Positions 6,828 to 12,122 of a stretch of 12,122 nt of DNA are shown piece by piece. Position 1 is the first letter of the stretch, and each line of letters starts with the position of its first letter. The DNA lies in NCBI GenBank assembly GCA_964468375.1, contig CAYXUW010000071.1, positions 1 to 12,122 of the forward strand. The letters run 5' to 3'. Both the position numbers and the translations under genes were made by a program. This DNA comes from CAYXUW01 sp964468375 (GTDB taxonomy: Bacteria > Planctomycetota > Phycisphaerae > Sedimentisphaerales > Anaerobacaceae). The notes below the pieces were generated by a model. That model saw nothing but the letters and a program-made list of their open reading frames with translations, searched no databases and was not told where the DNA came from.

Positions 6828-6855
6828 ATTGTAATGTTTTTACAATTTCTGTCAA
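6828..6855 (-). promoter_or_regulatory. Promoter for surE
   Basis: On the minus strand a perfect TTGACA (6855-6850) is followed after 16 bases by TACAAT (6833-6828). The start point would be near 6821, giving a leader of about 14 bases to the ATG at 6807. The Shine-Dalgarno in that leader is weak (CGGA). Confidence 0.75.
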
Positions 6856-6883
6856 TTGACCGTTTGGTAATATGGTTTATAAT
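6856..6883 (+). promoter_or_regulatory. Promoter for the hydrate epimerase gene
   Basis: TTGACC (6856-6861) and a perfect TATAAT (6878-6883) are 16 bases apart, pointing right. The predicted start point near 6890 almost coincides with the first ATG of the next gene (6892). This -35 box touches the surE -35 box with no base between them; together they form the palindrome GTCAATTGAC (6851-6860). Confidence 0.75.
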
Positions 6884-6891
6884 GTTCACTT

Positions 6892-7590
6892 ATGGAAAAA
6901 TATTCGCCGGGAAAGAAATGTTCAGTGATGAGCAGGGACGAGGTTCGCGCGTTCGATGCGTGGGCAATAAATGAGCTTGGCATACCGGGAGTGGTTCTGA
7001 TGGAGAACGCCGGCCGGAGTTGTGCCGAACTTATAAAAGAAAAGCTGGCCGGCGTCAGCCATTCTAAGGTTTGTATATTCTGCGGGACGGGCAACAACGG
7101 AGGCGACGGCTACGTGATTGCAAGGCATCTTTTGAACAACAGCGGTTTCGAGGTTACGGTGGTAATATGCGGCGAGCGCGGTAAAATCAAAGGCGATGCG
7201 AAGATAAATCTGGATGTTTTGGAAGGACTTGGGCAGAGAATCGAAAAGTTAAATCTGGATGGGGATGAGGTCCGGAGCGAGATTGAGACTTTTGCGGCGG
7301 GCGCGGATATGCTTGTTGACGCAATTTTCGGGACGGGATTAAGCGGTAAGCTTAACGATGAGTATAAAGAACTGATAGAAAGCATAAATTCGCAGGGCTG
7401 TCCTATTCTGGCGGTTGATATTCCGTCGGGGCTGGACTGCGATTCGGGTGAGCCGCTGGGTGTAGCTGTGAAGGCGAGCTATACCGTTACTTTTGCTGCA
7501 ATTAAGCGGGGGTTCAGCATTCCAAAGATACTCGGTGAATATACCGGTGAGGTTTACGTGGCCTCGATAGGTGTTGAGCCGTCTGATTAA
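6892..7590 (+). CDS. nnrE: NAD(P)H-hydrate epimerase (YjeF N-domain)
   Basis: A 232-residue protein consisting only of the YjeF N-terminal domain. It interconverts the R and S forms of damaged, hydrated NAD(P)H so that a dehydratase can restore the cofactor. Visible motifs: LGIPGVVLMENAGRS (29-43), the Rossmann-like FCGTGNNGGDGYVIARHL (63-80), VDAIFGTGL (142-150) and AVDIPSGLDCDSG (174-186). The C-terminal ADP/ATP-dependent dehydratase domain that many bacteria fuse to it is absent, so it would have to be encoded elsewhere. The start is unsettled. The ATG at 6892 lies only about 2 bases from the predicted transcription start (leaderless). The ATG at 6928 (MSRDEVRAFD) matches where family members usually begin but has a poor ribosome binding site. 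The gene ends overlapping its convergent neighbour by 4 bases. Confidence 0.9.
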   Translation: MEKYSPGKKCSVMSRDEVRAFDAWAINELGIPGVVLMENAGRSCAELIKEKLAGVSHSKVCIFCGTGNNGGDGYVIARHLLNNSGFEVTVVICGERGKIKGDAKINLDVLEGLGQRIEKLNLDGDEVRSEIETFAAGADMLVDAIFGTGLSGKLNDEYKELIESINSQGCPILAVDIPSGLDCDSGEPLGVAVKASYTVTFAAIKRGFSIPKILGEYTGEVYVASIGVEPSD

Positions 7591-9407
7591 AACGCGCCGG
7601 GTCTGACTGACTGGGTTTTATAGCCGATAAAGTAGAGAAATCTTTCAGTGTTGAATACAGGAATCGAGAATAACTGTGCCCGGTTTTGCACATCGTTGTA
7701 AAATTCGAGCCGCTGTAGCGAGGCCTCATATTTCTCCATAGCCATAGGGTCAACTTCCATTTGTTCGAATGTGGGCCTTTCGAGCACGGTCGGCGTTGTT
7801 CCGAGAACGAGGAAGTCGGTGTTAATGGAGATATTATCTACGGCTTTGCCGCCCCATTTTTCGATGAGGGCTTTTATCTTTTCGGCTCCCCGGTAATCGA
7901 CGGTTCCGTCATTATCGAGGTCGAATTCGCCGGCTACTACGAAGACATTCGTTTTGTCACTATCCCAAATCAGATTTGCGATGATGTCGTTCAGAATAAT
8001 GGGGTTTTTGACGCTGGAGCGTATGATTCGTGCGGCTGAGATGTTTTTGCCCACATTGAATACTTCGATTTCGGCTTTCCCCCGACCGTCCTTGGGGATG
8101 GGCATATTTTTATCATAGACCGAAAAGGTCAGGCCGCGATAGACATGGTCTTCGCTTCCGAGGTTGATGTGGACTATTTTTGCCGATTCATCGATTAGTA
8201 TTATTTTCCCGTCGGGCTGATAAGCCGCTATCTCGCTGTCAGGAGGCGGGACAAGCTCGTGCAGTTTTTCCTGAGCGCGTTTCATTCTTTCTTCGGCTAT
8301 TGCCAATTCCGCTTCTGTTTTCAGCAGTTGCTGGTTCAGTCTTTTTCTTGCAGCTCTTTCCTCATCGAGTTGGGTCATAAGCGTATTGACCTGCTGATTT
8401 GCTGTTTGTTGCGTCAATGCCTTAAGGTTGTTGTAGTCCTGTTTGATTTCGTTGACCTGCTGCTGGTACTTTTCCTTTTCGGCCAGCAGGGTTTTTTCTT
8501 TCTCGAGGGTTTCCTGCATTGCGTCGTCAAAGCGTTTTTGCAGTTGTTCGAGTTGGTCCTGAAGGGCAAGGGCGGTATTTGCAGTGTTGTTCAGTTTTGT
8601 CGTCAGTTTTTTTATCACTCTGACGAGACCTATTGTATTTGGGTCATCGATTTTAATATAAGCTTGTTTGGTGGTTTCGAGCGAAGGTGTTTGCTGATAG
8701 CTTTCCAGTATGTCCGGCGGCGTGGGGATCATAAGCAAGCCGGCGATTTGATTTTCATCGTTATAAGCAATTTGTATATCGAGGTAACCCTGCTCGAATT
8801 CACAGGTGACGGATGTAATTTCAACATCCATCTGTTCTTCTGTTCGGAGGCCTACCTGTCTTTTAAAAGGCCCCATTTGAGCGATGGTAGATTCCCAGGT
8901 TTGCTGTATTTGCTCGACGGGCAATTCGGCTTTCATCGTTTCGTCGAATTTTTCCGTCAGCGTTTCAAACTGTTGCTCGACGAGCAGGTTTACAACTTCG
9001 TTATCGGGGACTTCGGTCGTGATGTTTTCGGGCATTGTGTGCTGTCGACTTAATGAGGCCAATATTTCTTTTGTCTCTCTGTTTGCTTTATCAACTTTGA
9101 CTTCGGCAGAGGTGTCTTCTGGCAGTCCGCCGACGACAAGGGAAACCGTTTGGTCGAGGTAATCGACCATTGTGCCGAGGCGGCTTTTTCTCGGCTGTTT
9201 TGTCCCCACTACAGCCCCTATATTTCGCAGCTCCGAGGGAGTTGCGAGGTCGTCCATCTGGTTTTGCAGATTTGATGTCTCTGTGCGATATTTTTCGGCC
9301 TGCAGATAGTAGATGACTGCAACAGTGGTTGAAACGATAAAAAGGCCGACGAATACTACGACGGTATATAACATAGCGTTGTTTTGCTGTCTTTTGCCTG
9401 CTGGCAT
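7587..9407 (-). CDS. Membrane-anchored coiled-coil protein with DUF3887-like and BRCT-like parts
   Basis: A 606-residue protein, unnamed. Basic N-terminus MPAGKRQQNN, then one membrane helix (about 11-35), so the rest is probably outside the cytoplasmic membrane. Residues about 140-225 resemble DUF3887 (FDETMKAEL, W-E-S-T-I-A-Q-M-G-P-F, EITSVTCEFEQGYLDIQIAY, GLLMIP). Residues about 270-387 are a long coiled coil rich in Gln, Glu and Lys. Residues about 395-480 form a beta domain (DGKIILIDESAKIVHINLGS, GLTFSVYD) similar in look to FlgT C-domains. Residues about 486-540 (NVFVVAGEFDLDNDG ... IKALIEKWGGKAVDNISINTDFLVLG) look BRCT-like, with an inserted DLDNDGTVD loop like a calcium-binding loop. 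GGAGG lies 7 bases before the ATG. The gene appears to be a single transcription unit. Domain calls beyond the helix and coiled coil are inference. Confidence 0.8.
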   Translation of the reverse strand: MPAGKRQQNNAMLYTVVVFVGLFIVSTTVAVIYYLQAEKYRTETSNLQNQMDDLATPSELRNIGAVVGTKQPRKSRLGTMVDYLDQTVSLVVGGLPEDTSAEVKVDKANRETKEILASLSRQHTMPENITTEVPDNEVVNLLVEQQFETLTEKFDETMKAELPVEQIQQTWESTIAQMGPFKRQVGLRTEEQMDVEITSVTCEFEQGYLDIQIAYNDENQIAGLLMIPTPPDILESYQQTPSLETTKQAYIKIDDPNTIGLVRVIKKLTTKLNNTANTALALQDQLEQLQKRFDDAMQETLEKEKTLLAEKEKYQQQVNEIKQDYNNLKALTQQTANQQVNTLMTQLDEERAARKRLNQQLLKTEAELAIAEERMKRAQEKLHELVPPPDSEIAAYQPDGKIILIDESAKIVHINLGSEDHVYRGLTFSVYDKNMPIPKDGRGKAEIEVFNVGKNISAARIIRSSVKNPIILNDIIANLIWDSDKTNVFVVAGEFDLDNDGTVDYRGAEKIKALIEKWGGKAVDNISINTDFLVLGTTPTVLERPTFEQMEVDPMAMEKYEASLQRLEFYNDVQNRAQLFSIPVFNTERFLYFIGYKTQSVRPGAF

Positions 9408-9463
9408 AGTAAAAACCTCCTATAACACTAAAAGAATGCCTATTAAGGCCTTATAAACAGTAT

Positions 9464-9492
9464 ATTATCGTCTAAAAGGGGGGCTAAGTCAA
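9464..9492 (-). promoter_or_regulatory. Promoter for the coiled-coil protein gene
   Basis: On the minus strand TTGACT (9492-9487) and GATAAT (9469-9464) are 17 bases apart. The start would lie near 9457, leaving about 50 bases of leader with a strong GGAGG before the ATG at 9407. Confidence 0.55.
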
Positions 9493-9584
9493 CAAAAAAC
9501 CGGATGGGAGCAGCTTTAAGTGGCAGTTTGGTTGTTTTGAGGTGTTATCGGCTTGATTTTAGGTTTTGAACCGACGGTGGAGGG

Positions 9585-10268
9585 TCAAAGTTTATCAAGA
9601 AGGGCGGGCAGTTCGCTGAGTTTGTGTATTACGTGTTTGGCAGCGGCGTCGGGGTCGTCGGAGGTTGATGTGTGTATGCGAGCAGGGCGGATGAGCTGGA
9701 TGGTGAGGATGCCTAATTTATTTGGTGCGATAAAATCCTTTATTTCATTGTCGGCGATGCAGACGGTGTTTTGGGGTTTTGCATTTAGCTGCTGTATGAT
9801 TTTTTCGAAACCGGCCGGCGAGGGTTTCCAGTATTGTCTGCCGAGCTGTTCGGTGTAGATTACGGCCTTGAAGTATTTTTCTATATCGAGGGCCTGGACT
9901 TTCAGCTGCTGGGCGGGCAGGAAGCCGTCGGTGAGCAGGGCGAGGGTGTATTTTTCGCTTAGCTGATTCAGGACTTTATCGGAATCAGAAGGCAGGGATA
10001 TTTGGGGGGTATGGGTGCGATAGGTTTCTATCATTTTTTGTATGAGTTTTTCATCGTAATCGATGCCGTGGTGTTCAAGAACGGCATTGAAGGTTTTGGT
10101 GCGGTTTCCGTCGGAGAACTGCTGCCATAAGCCGTCGAAAATTTCTTCAGGGGTGAGGACGTCCACCAGATTGGAAAGAGAGTGAGCAACGGCATTGAAG
10201 CCGCTTTTGCAGTATTCCCGCTCATCGTAGAGTGTGTCGTCTAAATCGAAAATGACTGTTGTCATCAT
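9585..10268 (-). CDS. HAD-superfamily hydrolase
   Basis: A 227-residue soluble phosphatase-type protein of HAD subfamily IA. Motif I is VIFDLDDTLYDE, with nucleophile and acid Asp8 and Asp10 counted from the first of two tandem ATGs. Motif II is ALLTDGF, the motif III lysine lies in QYWKPSPAGFEKI, and motif IV is CIADNEIKDFIAPNKLG. The helical cap lies between motifs I and II. The substrate cannot be told from sequence; relatives include phosphoglycolate phosphatases, pyrophosphatases and nucleotidases. The reading frame stays open far upstream, to 10742, but that extension runs antisense through the pseudouridine synthase gene and has no family resemblance, so the start is placed at 10268 (or 10265). 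No good ribosome binding site precedes either ATG. It is divergent from the rluB-type gene across 99 bases. Confidence 0.85.
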   Translation of the reverse strand: MMTTVIFDLDDTLYDEREYCKSGFNAVAHSLSNLVDVLTPEEIFDGLWQQFSDGNRTKTFNAVLEHHGIDYDEKLIQKMIETYRTHTPQISLPSDSDKVLNQLSEKYTLALLTDGFLPAQQLKVQALDIEKYFKAVIYTEQLGRQYWKPSPAGFEKIIQQLNAKPQNTVCIADNEIKDFIAPNKLGILTIQLIRPARIHTSTSDDPDAAAKHVIHKLSELPALLDKL

Positions 10269-10367
10269 AATTAGCTGCTGTTTTTCAGGTAAAAAGGGTA
10301 CAATATGCCGGGCGTTAACAAGCCCCTCTATATATAATTTATCAATTATTTTGATGATAGGCAAATA

Positions 10368-11084
10368 ATGAGCTGGGAAAGATTGCAAAAAATTCTGGCG
10401 TCGGGGGGTGTGACTTCCCGTAGGCGATGCGAGGAGCTGATACTTGAGGGGGTTGTGCGCGTGAATAGTAAGGTGGTAGATGAGCTGCCGGCGTTCGCCG
10501 ACCCTGAGAAGGACGTTATAACTGTAAATGGCAGAAAAATTCGCGCGGCGAGGAATGTGTATTTTCTTTTGAATAAGCCCAAAGGTGTGATTTGCACAAA
10601 TTCGGACCCACAGGGAAGAAAAAAAGCGATAGATATCGTGGGGGCGCGTGAACGAGTTTTTTGTGTCGGCAGGTTGGATATAGACAGCACGGGCTTGATT
10701 ATTCTTACTAACGACAGTGAGATGACAAACAAATTGACACATCCCAGATATGGAGTGAGTAAAACGTATGTTGTCGGAATCAAAGCTCAGGTCAGCGGTG
10801 AGCAGATAGAGAAATTGAAAGAGGGGGTATGGCTGTCTGAGGGGAAGACAAATAAAGCGGCGGTAAAGATATTAAAGCGAGGTCGTGGGGAATCTTTGGT
10901 AGAGGTTACGATTCGAGAGGGGCTTAACCGGCAGGTCAGGAGGATGTTTGCTAAAGTGGGGTTGTCGGTGAAGTCACTTAAAAGGACGCGGATTGGCAAA
11001 ATTGACGGACGAGGGCTAGGTGTAGGTAAATTCAGGGCGCTGACGAAGGCGGAAGTTGGATACCTGAAGAAGATTACAGGTTGA
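10368..11084 (+). CDS. rluB: RluB-type 23S rRNA pseudouridine synthase
   Basis: A 238-residue RsuA/RluB/RluE/RluF-family enzyme, which isomerises a uridine in rRNA to pseudouridine. An S4 RNA-binding domain fills residues about 3-50 (RLQKILASGGVTSRRRCEELI, VRVNSKVVDEL). The catalytic domain follows: LLNKPKGVICTNSD (67-80), the active-site motif GRLDIDSTGLIILTND with Asp104, SKTYVV (131-136), and EGLNRQVRRMF (184-194). Two-domain architecture and length fit RluB best; RsuA, RluE and RluF cannot be fully excluded by eye. The ATG at 10368 is preceded by AGG at 8 bases and begins exactly where the S4 domain should. It is followed 147 bases later by rpmB in the same direction. Confidence 0.85.
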   Translation: MSWERLQKILASGGVTSRRRCEELILEGVVRVNSKVVDELPAFADPEKDVITVNGRKIRAARNVYFLLNKPKGVICTNSDPQGRKKAIDIVGARERVFCVGRLDIDSTGLIILTNDSEMTNKLTHPRYGVSKTYVVGIKAQVSGEQIEKLKEGVWLSEGKTNKAAVKILKRGRGESLVEVTIREGLNRQVRRMFAKVGLSVKSLKRTRIGKIDGRGLGVGKFRALTKAEVGYLKKITG

Positions 11085-11099
11085 AAGGAGGTGTTTTTC

Positions 11100-11127
11100 G
11101 GCGGAAAGCGCCAAAGGTGTTTTTTTT
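11100..11127 (+). terminator. Weak terminator candidate after rluB
   Basis: GGCG-GAAAG-CGCC (11100-11112) is a 4-bp GC stem and a run of eight T follows at 11120-11127, but seven bases separate them, so it is a poor intrinsic terminator. The rest of the gap to 11231 holds a TATATAAT (11211-11218) that could be a -10 box for rpmB, without a recognisable -35 box. Confidence 0.3.
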
Positions 11128-11231
11128 GCGATAAAAAGGGTTTGGGCTTGCAATTTTTCTGGTGATGAGTATAGTCATGGGTTTTAGGGTAATTTTGGTA
11201 ATAACCTGAGTATATAATCGGGAGTGTATAG

Positions 11232-11486
11232 ATGTCGAGAGTGTGTTATTTTACCGGTAAGCGAACGAGCAGCGGCAGAAGCATTAAGCGGCGGGGCAAG
11301 GCCAAACATCTTGGCGGCGTCGGCAGAAAGATTACGGGCGTTACCAAGAGGAAGTTTAAGCCGAATATACAAAAGGTTCGTGCGATTGTTGACGGTAAGG
11401 TCTGCAGGATTAAGGTTTCGGCTAAGGCGATACGTATGGGGCTGGTCGAGAAGCCGCCCAAGCGGAATTACAAAGCAGCGGAGTAA
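11232..11486 (+). CDS. rpmB: 50S ribosomal protein L28
   Basis: An 84-residue L28, a small basic protein of the large ribosomal subunit. The N-terminus MSRVCYFTGKRTSSG has the family's Cys-x3-Gly-Lys start. Basic linker RGKAKHLGGVGRKITG, then KRKFKPNIQKVRAIVDGK matches the conserved 'rrf.PNlqkvr' part, and CRIKVSAKAIRMGLVEKPP is the C-terminal part (VsaKaiR). The four-Cys zinc ribbon found in some L28 proteins is not present; only two Cys are seen. GGGAG lies about 8 bases before the ATG. It is followed by a strong intrinsic terminator, so rpmB is likely its own transcript or the end of one from rluB. Confidence 0.95.
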   Translation: MSRVCYFTGKRTSSGRSIKRRGKAKHLGGVGRKITGVTKRKFKPNIQKVRAIVDGKVCRIKVSAKAIRMGLVEKPPKRNYKAAE

Positions 11487-11512
11487 AATCGCAGGTTTGT
11501 GTGTTTTAATCG

Positions 11513-11541
11513 GCGGGGCGGGTTTTGCCTCGCTTTTTTTT
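11513..11541 (+). terminator. Intrinsic terminator after rpmB
   Basis: GCGGGGC (11513-11519) pairs with GCCTCGC (11527-11533) as a 7-bp stem with one G-U pair and a GGGTTTT loop, followed directly by eight T (11534-11541). This is a textbook Rho-independent terminator. Its T-run ends only 12 bases before the gatC start codon. Confidence 0.85.
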
Positions 11542-11553
11542 CAGGCGTAAGAA

Positions 11554-11853
11554 ATGGGGAAAAGAATCGACCAAGAAGAGGTGAGGAAGGTCGCCAAGTT
11601 ATCCCGTCTTGATTTGAGCGAAGAGGAAATCGGGGAATTTACAGGTCAGCTAAGCGCAATTCTTGAGTATGTGGCCAAGATGAATGAGCTGGACACCACA
11701 GGTGTTGAGCCGTTGGCGCACTGCCTGCCGATAAGCAGTGTTTTTCGGGAGGATGTTGTCAAGGAGTCGCTGGGGACGGAGAAGACGCTGGCGAATGCGC
11801 CGGAGCGGGACGGTGAGTTTTTCAAGGTGCCTAAGATAATTGACAGCGAGTAG
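11554..11853 (+). CDS. gatC: Asp-tRNA(Asn)/Glu-tRNA(Gln) amidotransferase subunit C
   Basis: A 99-residue GatC, the small subunit that wraps around and stabilises the GatA-GatB complex, which amidates mischarged Asp-tRNA(Asn) or Glu-tRNA(Gln). Typical features: VRKVAKLSRLDLSEEEIGEF (8-27), the helix LSAILEYVAKMNELDT, the loop GVEPLAH, FREDVV, and the family tail with NAPERDGEFFKVPKII. Length matches the family. The ribosome binding site is poor (AGGCGTAAGAA), and the start lies just past the rpmB terminator, so how it is transcribed is unclear. gatA starts 11 bases after its stop codon. Confidence 0.95.
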   Translation: MGKRIDQEEVRKVAKLSRLDLSEEEIGEFTGQLSAILEYVAKMNELDTTGVEPLAHCLPISSVFREDVVKESLGTEKTLANAPERDGEFFKVPKIIDSE

Positions 11854-11864
11854 TGGATGGTTTT

Positions 11865-12122
11865 ATGCCAGATGTTGATTGTAAAATACTGCGGGACAAA
11901 ATAGCGGCAGGGGAAATTAAGAGCGCTGCGGCCACGGATGCGGTATTCGGCAGTATAGAAAAATATGAGGGGACAATCGGCGCGTATATAAGCACGTTCA
12001 AGGAGCAGGCCCTTGCGCGGGCGCAGGAAATTGACGACAAGATTGCCGCGGGACAGCCTGCAGGGGAACTGGCGGGGGTGCCGGTGGCTGTTAAAGATGT
12101 TCTTTGCACTACTTTCGGCGCG
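11865..12122 (+). CDS. gatA: Amidotransferase subunit A, 5' part
   Basis: The first 86 codons of GatA, cut by the window edge. GatA is the amidase-signature subunit that releases ammonia from glutamine for tRNA amidation. The N-terminal helices are followed by GELAGVPVAVKDVLCT, where Lys77 is the catalytic lysine of the amidase Ser-cisSer-Lys triad; the two serines would lie beyond the window. The ATG at 11865 follows GGATGG, just after gatC, so gatC and gatA are an operon. An ATG at 11857 is out of frame. gatB is not seen in the window. Confidence 0.95.
   Translation, partial: MPDVDCKILRDKIAAGEIKSAAATDAVFGSIEKYEGTIGAYISTFKEQALARAQEIDDKIAAGQPAGELAGVPVAVKDVLCTTFGA

Noticed and set aside
6808..6855. 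Longer SurE beginning at TTG 6855
   Set aside because: It would add 16 residues before the conserved start, and the TTG lies inside the predicted -35 box of its own promoter.
8259..9053. 264-residue plus-strand ORF opposite the coiled-coil gene
   Set aside because: Its Phe/Leu/Cys-rich make-up is what the complement of Gln/Glu/Lys coiled-coil codons produces; no motif or ribosome binding site supports it.
10329..10338. TATATAAT as a -10 box for the rluB-type gene
   Set aside because: No -35 box lies 15-19 bases upstream; the nearest candidate (TTAACA, 10315-10320) is only 12 bases away. The same objection applies to TATATAAT before rpmB.
10269..10742. Upstream extension of the HAD hydrolase reading frame to 385 residues
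   Set aside because: It runs antisense through the rluB-type gene, has no domain resemblance, and the family motif I (FDLDDTL) belongs within the first ten residues, matching the ATG at 10268.
11086..11165. Perfect AAAGGAGGTG after the rluB stop, overlapping a GTG with about 24 open codons
   Set aside because: The GTG lies inside the Shine-Dalgarno sequence itself, so spacing is impossible, and no other start follows at usable distance.

Overview
The window looks like chromosomal DNA from a Gram-negative bacterium, most likely a planctomycete of the Phycisphaerae/Sedimentisphaerales type. The Gram-negative call rests on three predicted lipoproteins and an envelope cluster of COG3014, YcfL, LpoB and FlgT/CsgG-like proteins. 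The planctomycete call is weaker. It rests on an A-rich intergenic repeat (ACRAACCCAA units, translating to peptides such as CKTNPIF and KQTQ) that I recall from such genomes, and on the general gene mix. No rRNA, tRNA, CRISPR array, transposase or phage gene is visible.

Layout. Positions 1-718 hold no convincing full-length gene. They contain a polypyrimidine block (about 1-240) with a 15-base direct repeat, one very small minus-strand ORF with a good ribosome binding site, a GC-rich hairpin-bearing block and an A-rich repeat. Positions 719-5001 are a minus-strand cluster of five genes, read right to left: COG3014-type lipoprotein, YcfL-like lipoprotein, LpoB-like lipoprotein, exported FlgT/CsgG-like protein and a SpoIIAA/STAS-like protein. 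A good sigma-70-type promoter stands in front. Positions 5002-5411 are intergenic. Positions 5412-6807 hold surE followed by an unknown two-helix membrane protein, both minus strand. Positions 6892-7590 hold a stand-alone NAD(P)H-hydrate epimerase on the plus strand, divergent from surE. Positions 7587-9407 hold a large membrane-anchored coiled-coil protein (minus), tail to tail with the epimerase. Positions 9585-10268 hold a HAD hydrolase (minus). From 10368 onward the plus strand carries an RluB-type pseudouridine synthase, rpmB (L28), gatC and the start of gatA, which runs off the right edge.

The right-hand genes serve translation: rRNA modification, a ribosomal protein and the Asp/Glu-tRNA amidotransferase. 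The central genes are metabolite repair or housekeeping phosphatases. The 719-5001 cluster is the most interesting unit: four consecutive exported proteins related to peptidoglycan-synthase activators and flagellar or curli outer-membrane assembly factors, with no flagellar or curli genes beside them. The sharpest regulatory signal is a pair of divergent promoters between surE and the epimerase whose -35 boxes abut in one palindrome. I see no clear evidence of a wholly new defence or mobile system.
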